Assembly: GCA_948474755.1 (NCBI GenBank)
Contig: CAOLHI010002540.1
Coordinates: 248,001-312,000 of the forward strand
Length of the DNA stretch: 64,000 nucleotides
Direction of reading: 5' to 3'
From: Ctenosaura bakeri
Taxonomy: Eukaryota > Chordata > Lepidosauria > Squamata > Iguanidae
Shown here: positions 23,870-36,770 of the stretch, piece by piece
Layout of the letters: every line of letters begins with the position of its first letter
Numbering within the stretch: position 1 is the stretch's first letter
Program-made: the position numbers and the translations under genes
Notes under the pieces: generated by a model
Told to the model about the DNA's origin: nothing
Seen by the model: the letters and a program-made list of their open reading frames with translations, nothing else
The model's database searches: none

Positions 23870-24892
23870 AATGTTTAAGAGTAATAAGTTTAGAGGGGTA
23901 GTGGTAATTGAATGCCTACATATGTCTGATGTGTTAGATAGGAAGATCCATAAAAAAATCCATAAAAATATTTCTTATTTTTTTTAAAAAAAATCATAAA
24001 CAGCCAAAGGTCTATATCTTCATACTTTCTGAAGTTGAATGGACTAATATTTTCCAAGATCTTCCCTTTAGCAACTTTGTCACAGTTCTGTTGAATGTTT
24101 TCTTTACAGAAATGCAAGATTGACTGGCTTGGACTGGTCCTTCAGTGGCTCCCAGTTTTTACTTATAATCTCTGCAAACCTCATGAACTGAAGTCACTGG
24201 GTTCACAGAAAGAGCTCCTTAAGATGAGAGCGAGACCTTGCTTATTATTTCCCTGTAGTTATCTATAAATACAGCACCTCTGGTCATGACCTCTTGAATA
24301 AACTGGAGACCAGCCAACCTAATTCTCCTCATCTCTGCTTCTCTGTCAGTTAGCCAGCCTGAGGAATGCTTGAAATGGCTGACCAATTTGTGGCTCTTGG
24401 GGACCTCATGGTGTGTTGCACTGATATACTTTTGCTGCTTAGCTCCAGGGAATGTATGAAATGTTCTCTGCATTAGTCATTAATACCATAATAATTCAAA
24501 TTCTTTTTTTCAGGAAGAATGGCCTTTAGTAATGGAGGATTTTTTGAAAATATTAACAAGCCTCAATAAATCATGTAGGTTACAGGAGAATGTACAGTGA
24601 AATTCTTATTCATGGATAGCGTGAAACTTTATAGAAATAAGCACACAGATCTGAATAGGAATTTACCATTTTTGTCAGACCTTCCTTCAGAAGATCAGGG
24701 CAATAGAGGCATCTCCACCTTTCACATATACTTTTATCCAGTAATCCTGTGCAACAGTGTTAGCTTTTATATACCAAATGCCCTAAAATCAGATAGTTAA
24801 CGGTGTGGCTGAGCAAGAGTTACTCAGATCTCCATCCTGTAACTTAACAACATACTTATTGTCTAACATAACCTCTTTCCTAGGCCCTTTCC

Positions 24893-25296
24893 ACAGGATG
24901 TCATCATCCCACATTGGGGACGGGAGACGGATGAGAGCCAGACAATGCTTATGTATGATGCCATCTGTGTCCCATCACTCTCCCATCCTAAGACAGTGTG
25001 ATCATGCAGTAAATCATTGATGGGTTTTATCCACCAATGACCAGTAATTGTGCAGGCTTCCTGCCACCCTCCCACACTTACCTGGCATGCAGAGTGTCAG
25101 GAAGCAAAGTGGCTGCACTTCCTGCCTGAGCACAGCCTGGAACAGTGCTTGGCTGAGCTGTGGAAGCACGAGGTGTGGCCATTGCAGCTTCTGCATTCCC
25201 AAAGGCACCTGGTGCAAAGGGGAGCGCTTCTGCCATGCTCCTCTCCTGAGATTCCCCACAGGACACTACTGGGATCCTGTAAGCTTCAGAAGGGCC
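24893..25296. mobile_element. Harbinger-type MITE
   Basis: It starts GGCCCTTTCCACAGG and ends CAGAAGGGCC, flanked by CTA and TTA. This is the least interrupted copy of the subfamily also seen at 7774 and 54278. Confidence 0.78.
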
Positions 25297-25549
25297 TTAG
25301 TTATCTCTAAAAGTATCACATGGAGTTTCCATACTGTGAATCGTTAGACTGTTTTAAGATTAGAATATCAGTAAGATTGTTCTCTTCTTACTTCCTGGCC
25401 ATTCATTTCAGAAGGCTGGGGGGGGGGACTTGTGAAAAATTAGGGTTAAATTCAGTTAGTATTGTCAATTTAAATAAGCTCATTTAATCTATGGGGATTA
25501 CATGTTTTGACTTTACAGTTGCATTTGTTTAGTGGTTCTATTTTAGGGC

Positions 25550-25805
25550 TGGAAAGAATATTCAAAAATATTTGAAAAATGAGTGATTTTTCAGGTGTCT
25601 GTGAAACCAAATAAACAGAATCTTAGGCGAGAATCTTTGCAGTATGTGGTTTATTTATTCTGCATGAAAAATGCATGTGGTTTTTATGTATAGAAAATTG
25701 TATGCAGAAAACAAGTTTTCCTCATAGAAGGCACAGAAGGCTGTGTTTTCTGCATAGAAAATATTTAACTTGTGTATTTTTTCACAAAATATATCTTGAA
25801 TTGTG
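25550..25805. repeat. TTTTCTGTGCA-motif repeat
   Basis: It begins with GGGCTGGAAAGAATATTC and carries several TTTTCTGCATAGAAAAT-like blocks. A related start (GGGCTGGGACAGAAAGATTATTC) is at 62512. Confidence 0.45.
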
Positions 25806-27189
25806 AATAGTCAAAATCTACGCATTTTTATTATGTTATCATAGTGAAGAGGAAAAAAAGTAAAATCATTATTCTTGCTTGAGAGAAAGGAATTTTCAAA
25901 TTGTCTACTCTACTTTTGGACTGGAAAATAGATGCAGCCCTAGGATTTAGCCCTAGGATTTAGCTCTAGGAACATTCTTCATGCATAGCAGTTCTATCCA
26001 ATTCTCTTCTGGTTTTTTTTTTAATTCCATTCTATAAATAGCTTAAATTATGAAATGTTAAGGGGGTGGTTCTTTTCTGTAGTACAGGGAATGATTTGTC
26101 ATTGCATTTAGAGTACAAGTAGCGGAAAGGAATATGTTCACCATTACTATGCAAACTTTTAATATGGCAACTAGTAAAAAAGAGGGCAAAAACAGATTTT
26201 ACACAGATTAAACTCCTAGATACAAGTGTGAAGCCCTTCTGAATGCTATTCAGATTTCAGTGCTGAAAAATACTAGAGAGAAAAATTCAGCTAGATGGCT
26301 TGGTGCTAAGAACAGAAGCAGGAAAATGCATGAGTCAACATCATATTGCAAATGTTTTGAGTGTGACAGACTGGAAGAAAATTGAGAAGGTCATGCATTT
26401 TTTGGCAGCCTACTTTCTGAACTTGGTTACAGAATGCCAAAGAAGAAGGGATCTTTGTCTGAATTCATTAATAAAATGATGCCATTTAAGGGAGCAAGGA
26501 GGGGAGGAATTTCTCAAATCATCACTTAGGAAATTCCTAATCCTAGCAGTTGAATTTGCAGCTAGTGGCCTTGGAATAAGAAGAAGGAGTGGTGAAAACT
26601 GAGGATGCTGAAAACCCACATCAATTTGCAACCTGAGGGCCTTTGATCGGAGACGAGGAATGTGTAGCATTCCCTATGTTGTTGGATTGTGTCAGCAAAG
26701 GCAATAACAGGAGATAATGGAAGTGACAGTCTAACAGTATATGGACGGCCACATGCTTTTCATCTCTTGACTACAGTCTGATTAGTTTGAATACCCTGCA
26801 GACTTGAATTCATATAGCAGTAAACGTGTGAAGAGCAAATCATGAGGTAAAATGGCAGAAACCATATGGAACATTGTTGCTAGGACAATGGGGCCATCAT
26901 CTGTCATTTTCTCTCACCAGTTCTTTGTTCCTTCTAAGTCTAGTTGTGGTGTTCAGAAAAGCAGGACAGCAGCCATTTATTGCTATGAACTATCATTATT
27001 GTAATGCAAAGTATTCTAAATTGGTATGATGAAAGAATATTCATAATTATTTACTGTAAGGTTGGGAGGAATAGCGAGAACAAGAATAATAAAACAGATA
27101 ATTTTTTTTATAATTTCTCTCAGCATTTGAATGTCCCAAAGTACTGTGGAGGAATTAATATGTGGAGGCAAAAAATGGTTTTTTAATTT
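25806..27189. other. AT-rich sequence without recognised genes
   Basis: Short frames only. CCCTAGGATTTAG is doubled near 25940-25965. Confidence 0.4.
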
Positions 27190-27325
27190 CTTTAAAAAAA
27201 TGTTGTTTTTCGCCTAGGAAATGAGTTTATTGTAAAGAAAATAGTTTTAGACACTGGAAACAGTATTTTCTGTGCAAGAAACATTTTTTTTAATGTGTGC
27301 AAAACCCTACTTTTTTCACAGAGTA
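27190..27325. repeat. TTTTCTGTGCA-motif repeat
   Basis: It contains TATTTTCTGTGCAAG and TTTTTTCACAGAGTAATT, matching the blocks near 13970 and 25740. Confidence 0.35.
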
Positions 27326-29850
27326 ATTCCTCCACAACACTGTGGGACATTCAGACATGGAGGGGGTGATGCAGAGGGAGAATTGTTTTCTCACACAGCA
27401 GGAAAAACAAACAAACGACTGTACTCTATTTTTCAAAAAAAAAAAAACTGTCAAGGATTTATATTCTTGTAAAAATATATTATTGTAAAAATATTTACAA
27501 AAAAATAAAATAAATCTGCCCATGGTGGAGATGAAAATGACTACAAGTAGAAATATTGATATGAAGCAACCACTAACTGGCAAGATTTCAAACTCCTTTT
27601 TCAGGTGTGACAATAGAAACCTTAATCAGAAGTACCCATAATTCAACATATATTTTACCAAGGGATTTTTCAATAAGGTTATGGCAGTGTTAACTCTCCA
27701 GTGTGCCAGTTTGGCCAACTGGGATTAAATCTGTTATCATTATCAACCTCAGGCTGAAAAAGATGGATAGCTGATTTTTTGGGTTTAGTTAATATATTTA
27801 AAGAAGAAGAAAAAGGTGATTACATATATTTTAAGATGAAGGAAGCCTAAAAAGGCTCCAGGGGAATGGGATGAAGCCACTATAGTTGCAAAACCTAATA
27901 CAATGGGCAAATATTATACTATATTTTAATGAAGTAAAGACAAATCAAGGAAAGTAAATATAAATCAATAACCCTAACTGAGGCATTATACTGTCCAGAT
28001 TAATTCATACATTATCACAACTGGCATGCAAAATGGAGCATATTCTAACTCTGTCCAGTAAAAGAATAGTCTTCAACACATTCTTGACAATGAATCACAT
28101 AATTGTTAACCTGGGGGCAACATGTGTTGATGAGTAGGTGGAAATGGGAGAGATCCACAAAGATCAAGTAGATTTGCCTACCTGTTTTTGTTTTTATTCA
28201 AGCAGTCAAATAAAGGACCTCCCAATTGTGAAATAAGCTTTTTGCATTTTCCCACTTAAAACTCAATTATGTGTTTTAATGATTGAGGCACAACAGAATA
28301 ATACAGTGTCTGTGTGTGTGCCTGCATGTGTGTACGTATGTTTATATATACATATGGAGCTGCAAATGAAACAAGAAAATGTACTCTGAATTAAATAAAA
28401 TCCATTACACATGGCAATGTGTTTAATTGTTTAAAATATGTGAAGATAATATAATGTTTAAAACACAAAAGAAAGATGTGGAAACAATAGTAAGTAATTC
28501 ATCAACAATTTTCATTTTTCCACTGAGTAAAGGGCAACTGAGAATTCAGCTAATTATACTTTTATTCCCTGTGCCTTATTGAAATTCTGCATAAACATCT
28601 TGAGTAATTGTGCCTACTTTTTCTCTGCATTGTTGAAAGAGATAAGTACCTCAAACTTCATTCTTTGGAAATAATAGTTGCAGTCCTATGTACAATTGCT
28701 ACTATTAAAATTCTGGCTGATCACATGTCTAAAGGTTTAGAATTCTAATCTAGCTTTCTCTAGTGTACTGGTTCATGAATCTTCATTAATTTAGTTTAGT
28801 GAATCAGCTCTAAAAAGGAGGATAAAGGTCTTGTATAAATTACATTTAGTATTTGGTTATTGCTCCAAGAAGTAGCTGGTTCGTACAGGATATAATCCTA
28901 AGCACACTCACAAAGGGAGTAAGTGAAAATATGAGATACTTCCCATTGAAGCTTCATAGCATCATGGCACTTTTGTTCAATGCTACCAGTTGATTAATGC
29001 ATACTCAATGATTTAACAACCAAATAGTTAAAGTGGTTCTATCAAGAAGTTTTGGCCTAAATCCAGCCAGAAGAATGCTATTGAATTGGCAATATTTACA
29101 TAATTGTTAACATACAATTCAGCAACTCATTCCACAGGTCTGCTTTAGTTGGGTCTAACAATTGCATGTTGGCCTTTGTTTCACAATAAGATGAGATGAG
29201 AGGACCCTATACAATTTAGGGGGTGACCAAAAATCGACAGATGATTTGAAGATATACATGCATGTGTGTGTGTGTATGCACACACACACATATTCAATGA
29301 TCCTTTTAGACACATGCATGATTACAGCCATCAGACAACTAATGTAAGTACATGAATTATGCTCACTTCTGCCACTTCTTCTATGTTATGCTGGGGTAGC
29401 TGTAAATAGGGTCACGGCTAGCCCTTTCATTAGACTGAGGGAGGCCACTGCTCCAGATAGCAAATCTTTATGTTCAGGGAGCACGTGGAAGTTTTTCTCA
29501 TATAGCCTGTCTTGTGTAAGCAACAGAAATATCATGAGGAATAGTTTTTAATCTGTCTGGGATACTATTCACTGACAGATTAAATAGAAACAACGGTAAA
29601 GGAAATATTCACTGCAGTGATTGTATTCTTACAAAACTTTCTATAGCTAAAGTATCTTAAATAAACAAGTTAATCAACACACAAAGAGAAGAGTGTGTTA
29701 ACAGATCTTCCTTTTCTGTTTTATCATTCTTGTCTTGTGGAGAGTAATGAGTGTGAACTGCACTTAGAGGAAACAAGTTGTATTTTTTTAAAAAAAGTGT
29801 ATCAACGCTGACAGCTGCAAAACAAATTGTGAATTTAGAATTAAATAAAA
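27326..29850. other. AT-rich sequence without recognised genes
   Basis: There are (TG)n-type tracts near 28311 and 29265-29290. A short stretch at about 28886-28968 (TATAATCCTAAGCACACTCA...TCCCATTGAAG) looks like a dispersed repeat related to 62018-62093. Confidence 0.4.
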
Positions 29851-30041
29851 GAAGAGACAGAGTGATTTGAGTGTAGGATCGTGACCCTGGAGACTAGCAT
29901 TTGATTCCCTACTAGGCCAAAGTCGCCCACTTAATTAACTTTGGGTGTGTCATATACTATTCGCCTCAGAAAACCCCATGAAAGTTTCACCTTAGGATCC
30001 CCATAAGTCAGAAATGACTTCAAGGCACACAGAAACAACAA
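29851..30041 (+). mobile_element. tRNA-type SINE with (ACA)n-like tail
   Basis: The head has GATTTGAGTGTAGGATC...GACCCTGGAGAC and a B-box-like GATTCC region. The body includes CACTTAATT and CATAAGTCAGAAATGACTT, and the tail is AGGCACACAGAAACAACAA. At least seven relatives occur in the window. Confidence 0.7.
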
Positions 30042-30770
30042 AGAGATCTTTATTATACAGTTTGCGTACAGACTTTATGAATTGCAAAATCCTAAATAAA
30101 GTAAGTCATAGATAACAAAGCCAGTTTTTCAGTATAATCCTGTTTCCAAAGTCTTCTTCAAAATGAATACGTCTTCTTAATTGAATCCCATAAATGCCTC
30201 TGATAATTCACAAGCCCTGGATGTAATAGTCAAGAGCTGAAGATGTGCTTGAAATGTTTGTTATAGTTCTGAAGATGAAAGAATGGTTAAATTTCTCTAA
30301 ATGGAAGAATTACTCAGTGCCTGAAAGCTAGCTTTACTCCTGAGGAATCAGATTATTCTGTTTTTGTTATCTACAATGTAATGTTTATGCAATATTTTAC
30401 AAGTCATAATTTCTGGGTTTTGCACAATGTGGATTTACTCATCTAGCTGATATTGTGTAGCTTGTTGAAATTTAGTGGTTTACAACAAGTCTGAAGAGGA
30501 GATCTTCCCATTGTTTAAGCATTATTTGTGAGATTGGGAACCTCAATTTTTAAGGTTCTATATTAAATAGTAAGTGTCCACATGTAGGCTAAAAGCCTCC
30601 ATGTGAGATGGGTGGGTCTATCACCTGTCTTCATGACTCACTGAGTTTTATAAAGAAGTGAATAGTAATTTCATTGGGCAGAATGTGGATTCTAGACTTT
30701 AATGTGAAAATTGAATCATCTACAGCTCCTGACATTGCGGGGACCGATAGAACTGCATCTGACACACTAA

Positions 30771-31201
30771 GGCCCTTTTCGCATGCTTTTTTTTTTGTGT
30801 GAGCGCCCCTTGAGCATCGTGTGAGTTGGAGCACCGCTCCATATTACGCACTCCCACTCGCACGACGCTCACGAGGCTGAAGTGGGGCAAGCGTGCATTT
30901 TTTTATTTTCGGCTGTAAGCCAAAAATACTGCCTGCTCATTCAATGCTTGCAGTACCCTCGTGCATTTACCCGTGTGCGGTGCTTCGGTGAGCCAGGGCG
31001 GTCACACTTCCTTCCCCCAGCACAACCTACAGCTCCCAGACTGCGCTACAGAAGGAAAGGGCGGGGCTCGAGTGTGACGGTCATACTACGAGGAACCTGA
31101 TGCGGGAGGCAAGAAGGGCTGTCATGAGCAGCTTGCGTGAGTGGCTGCTCGCTCCAGCGCCGCTCCCCACTGCTGCAACGAGGTAAGGTGTGAAAAGGAC
31201 C
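30771..31201. mobile_element. Harbinger-type MITE, hairpin subfamily
   Basis: It starts GGCCCTTTTCGCATGC and ends GTGTGAAAAGGACC, flanked by TAA and TAT. It has the central hairpin TATTTTCGGCT...AGCCAAAAATA near 30907-30930. Confidence 0.8.
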
Positions 31202-31401
31202 TATGTTGTGTTCTGGGTGATCCAAGGGGCTATTTAAAGCAAAAGCTGGGATGAATTTAACTTTGCAAACCTTGAGTGTACCAAAAGGGCATGTGGAACT
31301 CACTGTCAGGATCAATAGGGATTCAGAGTATGCAGGTGCTTCTTGTTGTTAGCCACTCATGTCTTCAAAGTGGAAGAGAAAGAGTCCTTGCTAGAACAAT
31401 C

Positions 31402-31504
31402 TTTGGTCCTCCAGATGTTTTAGACTTCAGTTTCTGCAACACTCAGTGATCTCCTGATGAATAGTCAGGAATTCTTCATGTCCAAAACTTTCAGAAGACT
31501 AAAG
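31402..31504. mobile_element. Small palindromic element of the CCTCCAGATGTT type
   Basis: TTTGGTCCTCCAGATGTTTT at the left pairs imperfectly with AAAACTTTCAGAAGACTAAA at the right. The sequence is like the elements at 33915 and 56600. Confidence 0.45.
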
Positions 31505-32135
31505 GTTGACATCCAGTGAGCAAGAAGCCATAACTGATACAGAAGAAAGCAGCCTGGCCTGCTTCCAAGCCTTCAACAAGTGCTTACTCTTCAGAAAAAA
31601 TCAGGTGAAACTTTTCCAGTTCTCAGCATGAAAAATAGCTAATGTCTGCAGAAGGAGCATCTGACAAAAGCACAGGGACAAAGGCTGGCCAAAACAACAC
31701 TGGTAGTCCTAGCCCTAGCTTGATTCCACATGTTGGGTATCCCACTCTTTTCTTCTGGCTAGCCCTGCGTATAGGTTAGATCAAAGCCATGATCTCTTCA
31801 TTCCAGATTTCTCTGTCTGCTCTTCTAATAGCTCCCTTCTCATTCTAAAAGTTTCTCCTATCTGCTTGACTAGACTACATTTCAGCTTCCTGCCAGTTCA
31901 TACAACAAAGGAACACATATCATTCTCTCTAATTATGTATACCTCTATAAAAAGGCACAAAAATCAGTCTTACAAATATACAATGTGTATCCCAGAGCAA
32001 TAACAGAACTCTTGCCATTGCACAGTTAGGGAAGTCTCTCTTTCTCTGCATCCATTGACCTACCTACCTAAGTAGCACTTCCTTTTCATTTACCCCATGA
32101 GAATGAAATCATCATAATTTACACCTGCAGTCTCA

Positions 32136-32557
32136 GGCCCTTTTCACATGGCGTTTTTGAAGCGAAAGGGACCCTTGAGCATCACGTAAATGTGAGGAGT
32201 GGTCTGCATGATGCCATCACATTTATGCGACACTCAAGGGCCTGATGCGGACCATGCATAGATTTTTTCATTTTCAGTTCAAAGCCGAAAATGGTGTGCA
32301 GTCGCACATCGCTCCCGTGTCTCGCATGTACTTACCTGGCGTGCGGTGCCTTGGGAGCCGGGCCAGTCGCACATCCTCTCCTCAGTGCAGCCTGCGAGGG
32401 TCCCAGGCTACACTGTGAATGGAAGAGGCGGGGTGCTAGTGTGAGGAGGAAGGAGCTGCAGAGCCAAAGCAGCAGGGAAGTGGCGGGGTTCCTTCCAAGG
32501 CTTCTCGTGGGAGGACCCCAACCCAGCAGCACAAAAAGGTAAGGTGCAAAAAGGGCC
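32136..32557. mobile_element. Harbinger-type MITE, hairpin subfamily, TCA duplication
   Basis: It starts GGCCCTTTTCACATGGCG and ends AAAAAGGGCC. TCA flanks both sides (32133-32135 and 32558-32560). Confidence 0.82.
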
Positions 32558-33299
32558 TCAGTCTGTTCTTGGATTGACCAAATTTCAATCTATCTTTGTT
32601 CCCTATATTTCTGGATTCTTTGCTTTTGTTCCTTCTTCCTAGCTCCCTATGTTTCAGTATTCATTGTCTTAGGCTATTTTGGAGGGAGGGAAAAATATTC
32701 CAAAGTCAATCTTTCAATCATATAGAGATAAGAGTATATGAGGGCCAATCTTGTCCCCCTGGTCCCCCTCTCAGGACCACACCCACCCTAAAATTGATGA
32801 TGGCATATTCAAAACCAGTCAATTTTGACTGAGGGTTGTGTGTGTTTTTTGTTTGTTTGTTTGTTTGTTTCAGTTTGGTTTAGTTTGCCTTGGGAAGCAG
32901 AAAGGGTTGGGCATGACACTTTGATTCAAGGACTGAATATTTTCATCCAGAAAGATTTGGGTGCTCAGCGCAGAGTAATTTCTAATGAGCACTTGTGGTT
33001 CACATGCCATGGCTTCCCTACTCCTAGAATAATGGGGGCCGGGGATAAGAAAAAGAGCAAACAAATGGAATTTTAGACTTCTGACATTCATAATCAATAT
33101 TTTCTTATATCAAATCCATCTTGTCATTCTGGCCCTCTCTCTGCATTTTGGAAAGAAAAAAAATTTGAATGGTATAAACTGCACAGATGATCCATGTTTC
33201 ACTGCCTCTCTGCAGTAAAGAGACCAAGGACATTGCAAATTGTACCAAAAAAGTATGAAGGTTATGCTTTCTGATATTAGCCTCCTGTCCAATTACATC

Positions 33300-33620
33300 T
33301 CAAAATGATCATTTCCCCATTTTTGTTAATTTTTGTCAAAGCTTAACGGCCCCTTAGAGCAAAAGGGGTGACACTTTGGCTGCTCATCCATTATGTTTTA
33401 TAACAGAACCAGACAGAATATAAATCAACTCAGTGCTAGCTCCCACACATTTCATTTGGCCTGAGCTGTGACATTCTTGCCATCCAAGCCGAAATCCCTT
33501 CTGGACAGATCTGTCAATCACGCTAACCCCCGCATCGGGCTTAGTGATGGGGACAGATGTTCCATTGGAATTATGAGATCACCATCAAACCCACTCATTT
33601 TTGACCTTAATAGGATTTGA
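33300..33620. promoter_or_regulatory. Candidate conserved non-coding element
   Basis: The stretch is non-repetitive within the window, of balanced composition and without simple repeats or a coding frame. It contains CTGTCAATCA at about 33511 (a PBX/MEIS-like site) and further homeobox-like motifs. The call rests only on appearance. Confidence 0.25.
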
Positions 33621-33914
33621 ATGTGTCTTTTTTTTCCCCAAAAGGTGAAAGTCTTGTTCATTAAGCAAGCAGTGTGTTCTATCTGTGCTAAAAGCCTCTA
33701 GCCAAAGGTATTACTGGCAATTTCAAATCAATATGTGATTCTTCATCTTTGCTCAATTTCTTTGCCAGTGTAGCTTTTATTGTGCAGCTATCCTGTTTCA
33801 TTCACAAAATGTTATGAGGGTCCAGGTGTCGTAATCTTCAGCTGCTTCTTCTATCTTATGTCTTACGACAGAAAATTGATTAGGCAGGTAGAATTGTTGC
33901 ACAATGTCTTTAGA

Positions 33915-34045
33915 CCAGGGATGAGTATTATGTAGATCTCCAGATTTTTTTTGACTGCAATTCTGTGAGCCCCAGTCAGCATGATCAGCAGTGAAGGAGC
34001 ATGGGATTTAAAGTACAACAATCATTTACACATTCCCCATCTCCA
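33915..34045. mobile_element. Small CAGGGATG-type dispersed element
   Basis: It begins CAGGGATGAGTATTATGTAG, with CTCCAGATTTT and GCCCCAGTCAGCATGATCAG inside, and ends with CATTCCCCATC, which is complementary to the start. It is probably a short DNA transposon common in squamates. Confidence 0.5.
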
Positions 34046-34148
34046 CTTTAAACTGGTATTACTAGATGCTATCTCTTTGAAAGTATCCTCCATGTTATTC
34101 TTCTTTCCAGGCTAAATGGGCTAAATGGATGTATTGTGGGAAGTCATA

Positions 34149-34898
34149 GGACCTTTTCGCACAGGCTTTCCCAAGCGAAAGAGCCCCGTGAGCCGCGTGG
34201 GAGTGGGAGCGCTGCTGCGCACGACGCACTCCCACTTCCGGCGCTCTCACGGGGCTGCAGCGGCGCGGGTGCGGGGTTTTTGATTTTCGCTAGCAGGCGA
34301 AAATCAACCCGCGCTCGCGCAACGCTCCCGGTGCCCGCCCGCACTTACCTCTTGTGCGGTGCGTCGGGGCGGCGGCCGGGTCGCGCTTCCCTCCCTCCAC
34401 TCCTGCGGAAGGAAGGGGTGGGGCGGGGTGGTAGCGCGACGGATGCGACGGCACCCTGCTTCGCACGGATGGGGGGCTGCTCGCGACAGCCTCCCGCTCG
34501 CACGCGCGCGGGGGGGTGGGCGCGACTGTCGCTCGCTCCTGGCGCGCGTGGGGGGGCAGGCGCGACTGTCCCTTGCGCCAGGAGCGAGGGACAGTCGCGC
34601 CCGCCCCCGTGCGTGCGCGCGCGATCGGGAGGCTGTCGCAAGCAGCCCCCCCGCACGCGCCAGGAGCGAGGGACAGTCGCGCCCGCCCCCCGCGCGCGCC
34701 AGGAGCGACGGGCTCCTTTCTTGCGCGCGTGGGGGGGATGGACTCGCGAGCCGCCGCCGCCTCTGGGACGGTGCCGTTTCCCAGCTGGTTCCTTCGGCTG
34801 CGGAAGGAACCAGCGGGGAACCGGCAGGCTCCCGAACTAGGCTTTTCCCGCAAGCCGCCCGCCCCCGCTCGCGCAAAAAGCCTAGTGCGAAAAGGGCC
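34149..34898. mobile_element. CpG-rich 750-bp Harbinger-type MITE with ATA duplication
   Basis: It starts GGACCTTTTCGCACAGG and ends GTGCGAAAAGGGCC. ATA flanks both sides (34146-34148 and 34899-34901). It is strikingly rich in G, C and CpG in an AT-rich setting, with internal direct and inverted repeats (CAGGAGCGAGGGACAGTCGC near 34579 and 34662, and inverse GACTGTC...CTCCTGG copies). A perfect 11-bp hairpin lies at 34280-34307. Long frames on both strands are a by-product of GC content. Confidence 0.85.
34280..34307. repeat. Central hairpin of the MITE
   Basis: TTGATTTTCGC pairs perfectly with GCGAAAATCAA across a 6-base loop. The same position is a hairpin in the copies at 30771, 39884, 55602 and 57424. 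Confidence 0.85.
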
Positions 34899-34901
34899 AT
34901 A

Positions 34902-35693
34902 GTCTTCTACTGCCCATACATTGGACCATAGTATTTCATACTATAGATGGAATCTTAGATATTTGCGTGCTCCTCCACCAACCGAATAAACTCCTGCAAA
35001 TGCATGCCAAGCATCTCCACTGATAGACTAAATTTTCTCTGAATCTCCTTTCCGGAACACAAATGGGAAAATAGCAAGTTCCATTATACTATATCAATTC
35101 ATAGGCTCATCTACCTCATTATTCTCAAACTCTGGATCCAGCTGCTTAGAGTGTTTAGAGAAAATTCTTTCCTAGACCTACTTGAAAAATTCTGGTATTA
35201 TCTGGAGTGCCAGGTCCTCCATTCAAGTAAAAACTATGGCTGGAATTCTCAATGCAGTTCCTAATGCCCCCCTCCTGACTTACTGCAGAGCCACAAAGCC
35301 ACTTCACATGGGAATTCCATGCTTCAAGGTGAGCAGGCAGGATCAGAGACCTGTCTGGAAACCACCTCTCCCCCAGCCAGACACACAATCACTACATAAG
35401 TGCTGAGACCAACACAGATCTCAGTGCTGAGGTCATCATTGTGCATCTGGATATTTAGGAGAGTAGCCAGACCTTGTCTGATCTTCCCAGCTCACCAAGA
35501 GGCACAAAATGGCCATATGAGGTAGATTAAGTGCTTTCCATTAAACCAGGGGGTGATGGTGTGTGACTCAGCATAGCGTTAAATTTACGTGTGAATATTT
35601 ATGCTGTTTTAAGAAAACACTGAATAAAGGCCAATGCCTGATACTACTTTTCAGGCTGGGATCCTTAGACCCATGCAATCTTTGGCCCTTTCC
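34902..35693. other. Sequence without recognised genes
   Basis: Only short frames and no clear element. Confidence 0.4.
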
Positions 35694-36074
35694 ACACAGT
35701 GTTGCTGTCTCATTTCTGCCACGGATGGTAGCGTTCAGCAGGTTGTGCTTCCTCATGACTTTCTCACTGTCCCACCGACATCCTGTTGTGGAGCATCATG
35801 TTCACACAGTTTTCACGAAACAGAAAAAATCCATTTTGTGTCTGTGATTGTGCTGTGCTTCCGTCACTTCTGGCCATGAGGAAGCTGCTGAAGCACTTTG
35901 GTGACTCTTCTTTCCATAGTACAGCAATGGAAAAAGCCCAGCTGTGCTGCGGAAGGAAGACATGGTGCCATTGCATTCTCTTCCTCATGGACCGAGCGAG
36001 TGCAGAGGGGAGCATTGCTGGACCCGGGACTGCAGTGAGATGACGCGGAAGAGCGTCATCGTGTGGAAATGGCC
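35694..36074. mobile_element. Harbinger-type MITE with TTT duplication
   Basis: It starts GGCCCTTTCCACACAGTG and ends CGTGTGGAAATGGCC, with TTT on both sides (35691-35693 and 36075-36077). Confidence 0.8.
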
Positions 36075-36214
36075 TTTATTACGTTTGCCATGGCATTCCA
36101 CTGGTAACACCTATGAGTATACTTTTTAAGAGGAGAAATAGCTCAATTTATTTCTCTCCTGAAACTATATAGATTTTCCCCCTTCTGCTTCATCTATGAG
36201 GCAGCCAAACTCTA

Positions 36215-36770
36215 GAGCAAGGATGAGAAACATTGCTTTCCAGAAGCTGTTGGACAGCAAGTGTGATAGATGATGATGCTGTGATTGAGGAGCAACTGAT
36301 TGTGCAGGGGGCTGAACCAGTGTCTGAGCAACTCAACCTACAAGCATCCCCTGCACTGGAAGGTCAAACAGAGACAGAGTTGCCCAAGCCAGCTCATAAC
36401 GGAGAGAGAACCAGCAGTGATGCAGAGGAGTTGCAGCCAGCTGTGCCCATCACCCCTCAATCACGCAGAAGACTGAAACATGTTGTGGAGATGGAGGCTG
36501 CTTGGACTAGGCTGAGGAAACAATGATCCGCACCTGCTCAAAGGGGCTGTTTAAGTCTACCGATGTGGCTGCTCCTTGCTTGCAGAAAATTATTAGCAAG
36601 CCCTCACAACCTTTGTGTCTCCTGCTCCCTGAAACCTTCCGGATGGATCTCTGCCTCCTGAACCTTTGGACTGGACCTGACTTGGCTTCCGTTTTCCTGG
36701 TGTTTGGTATATTTGGACTCCCCAAGTGTTCCTGGCCTCTCTCCTGACAGCAACTCCTTATGATCCCTCA
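36215..36770 (+). other. Relic with a coding-like frame, probably from a retroelement
   Basis: After a fragment of the CAGGGATG element (to about 36255) an open frame at 36260-36526 gives an acidic, Q/E/P-rich peptide ending in a basic stretch (SRRRLKH) and a stop. The sequence after it is C/T-rich with LTR-like phrases. It resembles the end of a gag- or pol-like frame followed by LTR sequence, but no family was recognised. Confidence 0.25.

Noticed and set aside
29851..29930. SINE heads as functional tRNA genes
   Set aside because: They have A/B-box-like stretches only; there is no cloverleaf, and the sequence continues into the SINE body and tail.
34136..34931. Several frames of 100-234 residues on both strands
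   Set aside because: They lie in the CpG-rich MITE, overlap each other in most frames, and are R/P/A/G-rich as GC content alone predicts.
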